Below are positions 1 through 12,700 of a DNA stretch of 64,000 nucleotides, piece by piece (position 1 is the first letter of the stretch; each line of letters opens with the position of its first letter). The notes under the pieces are model-generated. The model had not been told where the DNA came from. It searched no databases and saw only the letters and a list, made by a program, of their open reading frames with translations. The DNA comes from Hippophae tibetana (Eukaryota > Streptophyta > Magnoliopsida > Rosales > Elaeagnaceae), in NCBI GenBank assembly GCA_037013495.1, contig CM072805.1, positions 13,240,601 through 13,304,600 on the forward strand. The letters are read 5' to 3'. Both the position numbers and the translations under genes were made by a program.

Positions 1-280
1 ACATTTAAAGGTCAAACTATCATTGTTATGCTTACAAGTAAATCAATTTTTTTTTATTGCTAAACAAGTTAATCACTTTCTTTTTTTGTTGACAAATGAC
101 ACAACATAAAACCAGCATGCAAATACGACATGAAACATGACAAGTCCCAAAATGTATCATAGTGTATGAAAGTTAGACTGAGTACATTTGTGAGAAATAT
201 GAATCAGTACTAAAAGATGTCATGTCTATGGGTGTGAATAGTTATAAAAATGTGAATTTTCATAAGCCAAACTGATATAC
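1..280. other. Intron of PRAF (last visible)
   Basis: AT-rich sequence following the exon 8 donor. No frame continues the BRX domain here, so this is taken as intron. Confidence 0.6.
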
Positions 281-708
281 CTGAACTTAACACGTTTGAA
301 AACCTTGGTACCATTTCGAAATTGGAGTATAGTTACAAAAACACCATGTTCAAACTGTTCCATAACTTCTTTTCCTCCTTCAGTCCTAGCAGTTGAAGAT
401 TCAGAAGATTGTGATTCATTTTCTGGGCTTGGTTGAGGTTCATCGCCTCTGGAAATAGAAGCTCTATTACTGTCTGGAAAAATATTTTTGCCACGGGACA
501 GGTCATCAACTCGTGCAATATGTTGTTGTTGTTCCATTCTATGCTTTGGACGCCCAGACTGTTGGTTATGTGTGGAGCTTGTCAACAAAGAAGAAGATAT
601 TTCAGACTTTTCTTTTGAGTTTAAAAGATCTTCAGCTCGAGAGCGCAAGGAATTAAAGGTCTCACTTTCATAGACTTCTTTAGGTAGCTTCTCTGTCATT
701 TCTTTTAG
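281..708 (-). CDS. PRAF: PRAF exon 8, linker and start of BRX domain
   Basis: 142 codons plus 2 nt. It begins [18 protein letters not shown], continues through a Ser/Gln-rich linker, and ends [18 protein letters not shown]...KRVKF, the first half of a BRX domain. Acceptor ATATAG before 708, donor GTATAT at 280. The tryptophan-bearing second half of BRX must be on a further exon left of the window. Confidence 0.92.
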
Positions 709-3700
709 CTATATAGCAAAAGCAAAGAAAGTATACAGCCTAATTAGCACCTAGCACAAATAAACTTTTTTTTTTATAGGATTAGAAATTTAAAAGCATA
801 TGTTCTCCTTCCAATAATCTATTATAAGGAGAATTTATTAGCCATTTTGCTCTTCACGAACTCATTATTTTCAACATCTTGTTCAAAGAAACAATTTTCC
901 TTTCATTTATTTTTCCTTGATGTTTGGTAAGAACAAGTGATAGAAATATCATCAACATTAGATTATAACAAAGCTCCAACAACAACAAGCATTGACGAAC
1001 ATACAAATAGAGGAATAATGCTCTCGAACAAAAGAATGTCTTCTTTTTTAATGTAAATTTGTAGTCTTTTTTTAAACTAAATAAACTCATAATCATGTAT
1101 GAGATCATTTGGCATTTTCAACTACTGAAATATATTGATTTTGTTTTGTTTCTATGAGCAAATTATATTATGGAATCAGTTTACAATTTAATAACAAAAT
1201 GTTTGTAGTGAACTTAAACCTGTTTTGTGATGGACTTTACTACTTCTTTTGCTTCTCTCCACTTGGAAGAATGCTCCACAGCCAGTGAAGTTGCTTCTTT
1301 AGTGTCTTTATGTAATCTTTGTAATTCACGATCCTGGACATCACTCTCCTGCTTTAGACTTTTAACCTGGAACAAGAAGCTTTGGTTTACATTACAATCC
1401 CATGCTAAAACTAGGATTCATCAATAATAATTAATTAGGAAACTATAAAATCATTGCCTGGTTTTGCAACTTTGACACTTCTCGTGTTAACATGTCATTT
1501 GTCTTCTTAAGATTGTCAATAACACTCCTAGAAAATACAGGAGTAGTAGATCGCGGAGGGCTTGGTCTCCTTGAGTAAGGTGAGGTGGATCTTGAGCTAA
1601 TAACAACAGGTTGAGGTGATATTGGTGTAACAGGCATAAAAGCATTTTGAATTGCACTGATTGAACTAGGAAATGCAATATCTTTTAGTTGTATAAGTGA
1701 AGGAACTTGAGAGGCTCTGACTATAGAAGATTGACCATATTTAGACCCCGATTTTCTTGACCTGATCTCAAGGTATTTAACTGGTTCTGTAGTAGGAGAT
1801 AGAAGGATCTTTGAAGGCCTTATCTCTCCCCTATATACAAATTCCCTACAGTCTATTAAATGACGAATGTTTCTAGCTTTTTTACTTAAATTAGAAGCAT
1901 GACCAGCCGCAGCAGCTTTAAGTTTTACATAACAAGCATCACATACACGGTGTGGCTTGCCAGGAGTGGGAGCCAATGCAGCTTTTATTGCTTTTTTGGA
2001 GCTACAAGCATGGCAATGCACTAGTCCGCAATTGTAGCAGTTATGCCTCTTTCTAGTAAATCCAAATGCTTGTCGACAGCCTGAGCAAACTGATTGGTCA
2101 ACTCCGGAGACCCATTTGTGAATGCAAATGCTTGCTGTGAAATTTGAGCCACATGATATATTTTTGACATGCCTATCTTTAAGTGCTTCAACCAATGTTG
2201 GAGTTTTTCGATCTTCTATGTCCCCATGTCCCAATCTTCCATTAGTACCTTTTCCCCAAGTGAATATTTCACTTCTTGATGTCATGACAACAACGTGATA
2301 AGCTCCACACGAGATCTCTTCAACAAATTCTCCAACCAATTTATCCTGTACCAAGCAAGGCGACTTTCCGTTAGAGCTTGGATTGCCTAGTTGTCCATGT
2401 GAAGTGCCACCCATTGTAAATACATGACCTGATGTAGTAAGTGCAATAGTCATAGTGTGTCCACATGCTATTTGGTGGAAATTATATTCAATAAGTGAAG
2501 ACACACACGTGGGAAGAAGATAAGTGTCCTTGTTTCCATGACCTAAACGATATTTATCACCATCACCCCATGTAAATAACTTTCTAGAGGAAGCACTTCC
2601 ACCGGGTTGCCCCATAACCTCTACAATGGCAACAGTATGCCACACTCCGCATGCAACTTTTATTGTCTTTAATCCGTTCAACAATTGTACTTCTCTTGGA
2701 TATGAAACACTTTTTCGATCCCCATGGCCCAAAACACCAAATGTCCCATCACCAAATGTAAATAATTTCCCGCTTGAAATAGCCAATGCTGAATGCCAAG
2801 TGCCACATGCAACAGACAACACTTGTAGCCCTTCCAAAGGACCAGTAATCCTTTTAGGTATCCAGTGACTACTGTTAGTGCCATGACCAAGAAGTCCAAC
2901 ATTATGAATACCATCACCCCAAGTAAACATATCACCAGATGTTGATACAGCACATGTATGATACTCACCGCATGCTACAAAATCTACATTGTGAACTGCC
3001 AAGAACTCGACAAGACGGGGGCTACTAAAATCTTTATCAATTCCATGACCAAGTCTTCCTCCAGATTCCTCTCCCCAAGTGAAAACCTCACCGTGTCTAG
3101 TTACAAGAGCAACATGTCTCACACCACAAGCAATTTGATGAACATCCAAAACAACATTTGATTCCAGAGACTTTGGAGTGAGCACATCAACTTTTGTAGG
3201 GATTGTGGACCCATCAGGCAAAATACCGTCAAGCCAAACTTCTCCCCAAACAAAAACATCCCCTAAAGATTCTATATCATCTAGTCCGGATCCTCCACTT
3301 GAACAGCTAGGAGTGCTTGAAACACTAATCCGTATACCATCTCCAGGTCGGTGCATATTTGTTCGTTCTAAACCAGCATTTAAGCCTACAAAACCCAATG
3401 TACATTCACAACTTGAATCAGTAGACAACCTACCATGTGTAGTGCTTGAAGTGAACTCTAATGATGTAGAATTGAGTGAACGACCATTCCTAACTGAGTC
3501 ACAACTCTCGTTTAGCTGAGAAAGAAAATAAATTTTAAGTATATAAGAAAAAGAATAATCGTACCAAACTGAGCCTAAGTTATTTTTTGCTTCAAAATAA
3601 TGACACTTTTTTTTCAGAATGTAAGTGTGACGAAAAAGAGAATCATAAGGAGAAAATAAATTATGTTAAAGTGTATATATTATGTGTAAAGTTTATTCTT

Positions 3701-6700
3701 AATCTTATTCTAAGAATATGTTATATTCCTATTATTTATTATTATTTTGTATATATTTAGAATTTATTGTCATACCTTAATTAGGACTTGCATATTTATA
3801 TAAGGGCTAATAATGAAACTAAGCCTTTCATAAAATAATTAAATTCGTAGAACATTATGCAAGAAACTGCATCTGGTTCAGTTTTTGGTGTCTTAACTCT
3901 TAAAAGTATTACCTCTGTTCTCTAATTTAATAATCAACTTCAAGCTTTAAGTGGTACTATAGATTGACAAGGGACTTCAAGTCATCATTTTCTCACTTTC
4001 TTGGCAGGAGACGTTTATTCTGTATATTGACCTTTAAATGTCCAGTGATACCTAAATAAATGACTTTGGTCTCCTGCCAAAATCTGGATGGACTTTCCCT
4101 TTTATTTTGATATAAACAATACCTATCATCTCACAACATTTATGAATTCTATAATTTATCTTCTTAACCTTTTTTTCCGTTAGATTTTGTCTCCGATCAG
4201 GCACACATATTAAATATCACAAACTTGGTTCCAAAAGGAATTAAATGTCTTACATTTGAAAAATTAAGAACTAAATCATAAGAAAAAAATTTAACATGTT
4301 AAACCTAATTGCTACTGTGAAGTTTAAATATAATTTCTAGATGTGAAAAGTAAAAAGTTGGGGACTATAATAACCTGCTTATGGAAATGCAAAATAATTC
4401 AATAACAGTTGCCAATAAAATATTGCTTAACATCAGTCAATATGCTTATATATAGGGTAACAGAAACTAATTTGTGAATACAAATGGTTGATACTATACA
4501 TCATGAAACGACACATTATTGTGGAACTACAGTGAAATCTGTTAGCTTGTTTGTCAATGGAAAACTAATAAAGGGAAACAAGGAAGGGCAAATGTATTCC
4601 ACTGGCATTTTGTAAAGGTTATAATTTTATTAGAACAAAAGTACTGGACATGGTTTTTGTTCTCTTAATAGATCATTTACTTTTGCAACGAAATAATTTA
4701 CTCTTTTAAATGAACTTAGTTGGGTTGAAAAAGCAACTCACATCCAAAATTTCACTCTTATTACGTCTACTAGCCTGTTGTCCTGAAGAAACTAATGCAC
4801 CAAATCCTGCAAGGCATACCTCTGCTTCTGCTTTGTCTTTGCAGACCTACATCAAGTGATAAAGAACAATTACTGAAGTTATCATTTTAAATAGATGACA
4901 CAAAATAAAATAAATAAATAAAAACTGAATCAATTGAGTTTTACTAACCAAATCTAGAGATCGATCTCCGTTATTATATATAAGAGAAAATGATAAGTAA
5001 TCTTTTTCAGGCCGCAAAAATCTTTTAAACACAGGCTATAAGAGAACAAAAGAAACTTATCAACAATGATATATTTAAAAACAACTTAACTTGGTCAAGA
5101 TATGAATTATTCAACTCACGGTTCTTTGTCCTGGGATAATTTGTGAGACAGAAGATAACTTCAGATTTCGTTCTTCACCATGAGAGTACCAGATCAACGT
5201 TGTCTCATCCTGTTAATAGCGCTAAAATTCAAATCATTTGAGTACCATAGCTCTCTCTCCGTTCAATAGAGAAGTTGGAAGTCGATGTTTATAAATAGAT
5301 GAAAAATTAAGTTTGATCACTTTAAGCGTAGTCAACAATATTCTTGATCTTTAGAAATTAGTTTTTATAGATTAATGGAACATAAGTAATCATAAATACT
5401 TTTTCAATGATAGATTGGCAAAAAATTATAATTAAAGGATATAAAAGTTAGTAGAAACAAGTCATGGTAAGTAGAAATGATGGAATAGTTTTGCCCCATA
5501 TGAATCTTTTTTAAAATAAAGAGACCAAGTACAAAACTAGCAATGTTCTGTAGCACCATGTTAATAAACTTATGCCCCATGTATCTTGAAAATGCAATTG
5601 AGTACATAGCATGGAAGAAATGAACAAATACCTAAATATTAACTACAATTGCAACCTTTGGATTTTTAATTAGGTTATAAAATGTGTATCCCATCATCCC
5701 ATATAGTATGGAAGGCAACAACCAAGTTTAAGACCTTGGCTAGATCTACTCTTTCAGCTACATAAGGACTTCCATTTCAAAAAAAAAAGTGAAGAACCAA
5801 CCTTGGACTATTGAGTCAATCATTGGGTGGTGGTAAAAGAGAGCTCCTTGTACCAAACTTTGCTAATTGGGTGATAAAGAACTAGGAACTAGATTTACCA
5901 GCCTCTGCTAAAATCTTATGACATCTCAAATTGGAAAAAGTTGTCATGTGCTTATACTTTTGATATCTCAAATTAGCAAAAAATTATCTTGATTTAAGTA
6001 CATAGCATAACACCTTAGTTTCATTTTTGACCTACTCTTAGGCACTACACATTTTATGAACATATATTTAACTCATCTTCATAAATGCCTTAAACATATG
6101 TTCATTTTGTGTAACATTCTGAATATATGTTTTTTTTGGCATATTCTTAACGTTTTTTATATGAATATTTTTTAATCTTTATATTTATGAAAACATATTT
6201 ATATCAAAATTCAAAAATATGTGTTGAACATTGTTCAAAATGTATGAAAACAATAGATATACATTGGTATTTTTTTTAGATAAAGTTAAAAATAAAAACA
6301 TGTAAATAAGTAGATTATATATAAAAAGGAACCTTTTTTTTACTTTCTTTTCTCTCCTTGGAGCATATCCATAAAATTTTAACCATATTATAGTCTCTAA
6401 AATCGGCCAATTTAACTTAATTAATGCAGTTAATTTTTTTTATGCTCACATCTTGAAATTTTTTGAAACAATAGAATATTCTTAACATGGTTCTAGTCCA
6501 ATGTTGCACAAATGCACATGTAAGTGGGCTTTTCTATAGAAGAGTCTCCCTTCCATATATTACATGTCTTAATATTGTTCTCATACCTTTTTCCCAATGT
6601 GAATTGATAGATACCAATTTATATATCTTTTTACGCATCAATTTCATCACATTTATCATTAATTTGTGTTCCAAATGCACTTTATACGTTTAATTGCTTT

Positions 6701-9700
6701 TTTGTAGATGTTTGAAAACAAAATGAGCAAGAAGGACCAAAATGTATGTTTGAAGTGCAATTAGGGTACTCAATCGACAAGCCTCGATCAAGATCGATCG
6801 AGAACCCTCGAATTAAAAGTTGGAATTTACTTATATCAACTTGATCGATCGAGCATTGAGATTCAATTGATCGAACCCCTCGATGGATCTAGGATCAATC
6901 GACTTTGAAAAAGGGTTCTCAGGGTAAAATTTTCCAAGCTCGGTCAATTGAGTCGCTAGATCGATCAAATAGTCCAATCAGCACATAATTTTGATCTTTT
7001 ACAACTCCAATGTTCAATTGCAACTGTTGGATAGAGGAAAAATAAATTAACGGTCAATAGACACTCAAAAACTACCTTTTATACATCATATTAGGTGAAT
7101 CAAAACACATTAAAGAAGAGAACAATATATACAAGATAAAAGAGAGACAATAGCTCTATAAACAGTTCTAGAAAGAGAAGTTGAAGTTGAAGATGAAAAT
7201 TGAAGATCTGCGATCATTTATCAGCATTCGAAGCTTTTTCTTCCTTTTGAGTTTTTATTATGAATTTTTTATTAGTGTTTACCACATTTATAGATAGTTA
7301 ATTTACTTTATGTGATTAAGAGAAATTTTCAAGCCCCAAAACAATGATTTTAATTTGATTTATGATATGAAGCAGTGACTCTTCCATTTGTTTCATTGAA
7401 GATGTGTTTAAGTCTATATTTGATGCTATGATTATGCTTATAATTGATTATGGTGTACAACTAGTTGATTGCATGTATGGTTTAAAGCTAGTTTAAGATA
7501 TTCTTATTTGAAGTAGCACCATATGACTGTTATTACAAGTAGGATTAAATAACTAAATTAATTAATAATTGTCAACAGTCTCAGTTTTATCTAGTTTAGT
7601 TATTACTCTTTTAGATATTGAGGTTGCCATTGAATTGAATCTAGCAGGCATATTATGACGTTGTTCAACAATTAGATCTATCAACAATTGAATTGTCTAA
7701 TAATTACATAAAAAGAAATAATGGTGACTCCTACGCATAATAGGGTTCCTAAAGATAAAGTTCTCAATTGAACAAGGTTTCTAGATTATGCTTCATGACT
7801 AGAGTTATGAATATAATTACCTCATAATTATGTTTGTTGGATCATTATCTAGGATGAGGATCATCTATTAATCGCATGCTTGTATTTCGTTGATCTTAAC
7901 TTGTGATTCTACCATTTTCTCAAGTTATATTACTTTCTCTTTTCAAATCAAAACAAAACTGTCGTTTATTCTTTCATTTTTAAATCCTAGCATTAATATT
8001 TTAATTGTCATCAATCCTTAATAAGTAATGACCCTACTTCAATTGTAGTTTTCGTCTTAAATTTTTCATCTTTTGTTTATTGTTTATATCTTTAGGTTTA
8101 GATTTATATATTTTTAACTTTTTATTTATTCATCTTTTGTTGTTAATTATAATTTTCTTGAAGAGTGGAATATCATAAAAACAAGAAAACACATGGCTGC
8201 AACATACTATACATTTAATAAATTCCATGTACCTTACTATGAACAACAAGTACGCAATTAGAAGCACATTAATGCTATGGGGGAATTTGAAAATCAGAGA
8301 TGAATGTATGATTCATATTCTAACATATATAATTCTAGATGGTGGGATCATCGAGCTATTAATATAGAAATACATCAATTGATTTGAACATTACATTTAA
8401 CTTCTCATTCACAACATCTCTACTCGTTCAAGGTAAGTCTCTTGATGACTTAGTGATTCCTTAGTTACTAACACTTTAAAATTTCAGCAACCAATTCCTC
8501 TCTCAAGTAGATGTCAATCCTAAAGTTATCGTCATTTTCATTACTTTGGAGCATGAAAAGTAGCTAGACGAGCTCCAAAGATTCCTCAAGAATGATACAT
8601 CCATAGAAAAGACTGGTGAGGAAGAGAAGACAACCACCCCACAAGAATCCAATATGGTATCAAAGATAGTACCTTAACCTTCATTTTCTACTAATGAGTA
8701 TGTTGTATCTTTCTCCAATAAGTTAAGAAATTCAAAGAAGTAGAATCATGAAAGGAAAATTTTGGAGGTCTTTTAGGAGATGCAAATCCACAAACATCTT
8801 TTGAAGGCTATTAAGTAGGTGTTTTGGTATGAAAAGTACCTTAAGAAACTTTGTATTACCAGATTCAATCTTAAAGATAACAAAGAGCTTTGTATGGGAG
8901 AGAATATGTTTGTTATGCTCTAAAAGAGACTCCCACCAAGATACAAGAATGTGCATAATGGACTACTAGCATAAAATATTGATGATGAAATCACATTTCA
9001 AAATCTTTGATGATGATGGATGATAAGGATTGATTGCATCAGGCTAAAAACGTTAAACCAAGCACTTAAAAAGAGGCCACTCATTAGATTTTTTCTCTCT
9101 TACCCTTTCTCTTTATTTTTACATTATGCTATATACATGACTTACATTATAGACAATTTAAAAAATTAAGTGTGGGGGAGAGTAAACATTGTCGTTGTTG
9201 TTATTGTCGTCATCTTGTGTGACAATATACAAGATTTTGATTTTTTGGCATCTATGATGAAAAATGTTTAAAAACATGACTTTTTGAGTGATAATGAATG
9301 CCGGTAAGAGTCTTGATATTATTCTTTAGTGAAGGCAAACTTTGTGATATCTAGCTTAGAAAAGGCATGCATAATAGCTAAATTAGTGATATGATGATTT
9401 ATATGTTTGAATTTGTGAAGTGCTATGTTAATTTCTTTAAACATTATTTTAATTTTAATGAGTATAATTACGTTGCTAGAACTTTCTTTTATGTTTATCA
9501 AAGCAAATGTTGATCAAGTATTGTCTGGAAAGTGATTAAGGCACTATTAAACTTTAATTGAGATCTATTGATGAACCTCGGGCTAAAAATTGGAGCCTAC
9601 TTATCGCAACTATATCGATAAAGCATTAGGACTTGGGACTTAATCGATCGAACCCTTAGCAATTCATCAAGAATTGATAGACTTCGATCGAGGGATCTCA

Positions 9701-12700
9701 GGTGCAATTTTCCCAACTCGATCAATCGATCCTTAGGACTTGATCGATCGAGTAATCTAGCCAACACATAATTTTGGCATTTTTCAACCCCAATTTTCAA
9801 TTGCCATAGTTGAATTGAGGAGAAATAAATCAAAGGCCAAGATACACTTAAAAACCACCTTGTATACACATTAGGTTAGCCAAAATACATTACAAAGAGA
9901 ACAACACATACAAGATTATAGAGAGATTAGAGCTCTACACATAGTTTTAGAGAGAGAAATTGAAAAGGATGATAGAGATTGAATATCTACGATAATTCAT
10001 CATTATCCTACGCTTCTTCCTTTTTAGTTTATTATTATGAATTATTTTTTAGTTTTTACCATGTTTATGGATAATTGATTTGATTAAGGGCAATTTCTAA
10101 TCCTCATAAAATGATTCTAATTTGATTTGTAATATATAATAGTTATATGTTTGTTTCACCGAGGATATGTTTAGTTCTATATTTGAATATCATTATTGTG
10201 CTTGTAATTAATTAAGGTGTACAATAAGTTGATTACATATATGATTTATGATTAGTTTAAGATATTAATTTAAAAATAATAATATTTTTATTCGAAGTGG
10301 CAGCTTATGATTATTGTTAAGATATGAAAAGTTTTATTAAAACGTAAAAAATAATAATTTAGTAATAAGTTCTGCTCTAATTAAAATTAGAGAATTGTTA
10401 CTATAATCTTGAAAATTGAGCTTTACATTGCACATAATTTATAAAAATATTAATATTATAATCTTGAAAATTGAGCTTTACATTGCACATAATTTATAAA
10501 AATATTAATATTAAATTATATTGTTACTATTATCCCGAAAATTGAGTAAATATTTATGATTTCATTCTAAATAGATTTAAAAGTTATTGCAAATATATTA
10601 AATACATATAATTTCTTAAATATCTATAAAAAATAAGAATTCTAAATAAATTATAAAATAAATAAAAATAATAATTATTATTATTATAAAATATGTGGGT
10701 AACTTTCTCAATAATTATCAAGTATGATTCAGAATATATATATATATATATATATCATAAAAGATCATTATATTAGATTATTTAATTATGTTATTTTTGA
10801 AAAAAGTGTTAATACATTATTTTAATATAATTATATTAAAATAATATTTAAAAAAATAATATTTTAATACAAAATATTAAAATAATATATTTTGTTCTTA
10901 ATTAGTTGTTTTATAAAGTAACTAAATGATGTAACTTTTCATCTAAGAGACCAAAAAATACTAATGGTTTAGTATAAAGGATCTTTATGACTACTCTATA
11001 GAATAAGGTTATCATTGAATTGAATCTAATATATATATTAAGTTTAACAGTCATATATGTAATCGTACTCTTAAATAATTGCAGATAAAGAAAGAGTAGA
11101 AAGTCCTAACTATAATAGTATTATTAAATCTAAAGTTCTCAATTGAAAAAGGTTCAAGATTGTGCTTGTGACTAGAATTAGAAAGATAATTATTTCATAA
11201 TTATATTCATTGAATCGGAATTTACAGTGAAGATCATCCCTTAATCTTATTCTTATTTCTCGTTAATCTTACTTGTGGTTCTACCATTTTTTCAAGTTAT
11301 GTTATTTTCTCTTTTCAAATCAAAAACAAACCTCCATTTTCTTTTAAGTTGTTTTTAATTACATTGTTCATATTTTAATCGTCATCAATACTCCGTTGAA
11401 AGTAACTCTTATTTTAACTATATATTAGTGACATTTTTTAATAAAAGTAAGAAATTAATATTTTACATGCCCTGTTGGGTATGTCATGATACATAACAGA
11501 CGCATTGTTAACAAAGAAATCGAACAATTGACTAACATGGGAAACGAGAGCTTACTGAAGAAAGTCTGAACGGGAGAAATTTAGGTTTTCCTTTCCGACT
11601 GTACTTGAACTTGAGTAACTGAGTACCTTTTTTCAATACAATTAATGCCTTCAAAAGAGGAAAATATATTAATTGAATACATGAAGCATCAACAACTATT
11701 ATCTTGATTTCAATTGTTAACATAAAAAGTTTATTTAGAAAGTTGATATAGTAATTAACGTAAACAATTATGAAAATAACAGGGCAACAACACATGAATG
11801 TGTCAATTTATATCAAACTTCAATCTCAACTAAAAAAATTTCAATACTTACTCAAATTTTATCACAATCATTTCACTTGCACTATTTATATTATTCTTTT
11901 AAATACATGTGTACGCTGATACATGGATAGTTATGACAAGGGATAGGGTTGTAATTTTGTTTATAACGGGACAAATTCATGTAGGGATTATTTCGTTGGA
12001 GATAAGCATGGATGAACAAAATAGAGAATGAAAAAAGTGGAATGAGAATAGATATTTTGTAATATGAGGTGAGATAAAAACAAAAATTGTATTTTTCTTT
12101 CCGTTATCTGAAATTATATATCATATATCAATTAATAACTCAAACTAATTATAAATAATATATTATATATTTTTTATATTTCGTCTTTAAGTTATATTTT
12201 TATTGTACTAAAACATCAGTATTTTTTCTTTTATAACAATTATTTAAGTTATATTTTTAAATTTTAAAAATATAAAATCTTATAATCATTTTATAATTTA
12301 TTGTTATTATTTCAAACAAATTTATAATAAAATTATATCAATATTGTTTAATATAAAAGGATTATGTATTTATTGTAACATATATTTTATTTTTTTCACT
12401 TTCACGTGAATATTGTTTAATTTTTATTCTTTATTAATTCAAAATTTTATTTTTTTCATTAAAAATATTTATTATTAACTTGTTTCCATTATAATTTTTT
12501 TCATACTGAAAATAAAAAATTACTAAAAATAATTTTAAAATATTAATTGAATCCTTTTTCTTTATTTAAGGCCCCGTTCCAATATTGAGATCCCGATATG
12601 TCTACAAAAATTTTAAATGGGGGATGATCACGAAGGATAAATTATAAATAGTAGACGAAAATGGAGAGAGAGTCCCACTCCCGTCCCGTCTAGTTCACAA

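Larger units (their letters stand above)
6760..11405 (+). mobile_element. Degraded Ty3/gypsy element in PRAF intron 2, antisense to the gene
   Basis: Two diverged direct copies at about 6760-8035 and 9540-11405 share long colinear stretches, including many TCGATCGA words, AACACATAATTTTG and CATCAAT near the end. They look like an LTR pair. Between them, 8450-8945 in the + frame, decayed gag sequence is readable: [30 protein letters not shown] and LPPRYK match the Athila-type gag C-terminal block. A purine tract AAGTGTGGGGGAGAG at 9168-9182 resembles a polypurine tract. The right copy has about 650 bp of extra AT-rich DNA near 10315-10990. No protease, reverse transcriptase or integrase was found. 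Exact ends and target duplication are not visible. Confidence 0.7.

Noticed and set aside
2626..3519. Plus-strand and other-frame ORFs over the RCC1 exon
   Set aside because: Antisense or shifted shadows of the long PRAF exon 6.
9597..9869. Minus-strand 90-codon ORF in PRAF intron 2
   Set aside because: Inside the right LTR-like repeat, antisense to gag, with no recognised domain.
10735..10755. AT dinucleotide run
   Set aside because: A short simple-sequence run typical of plant introns, not informative.
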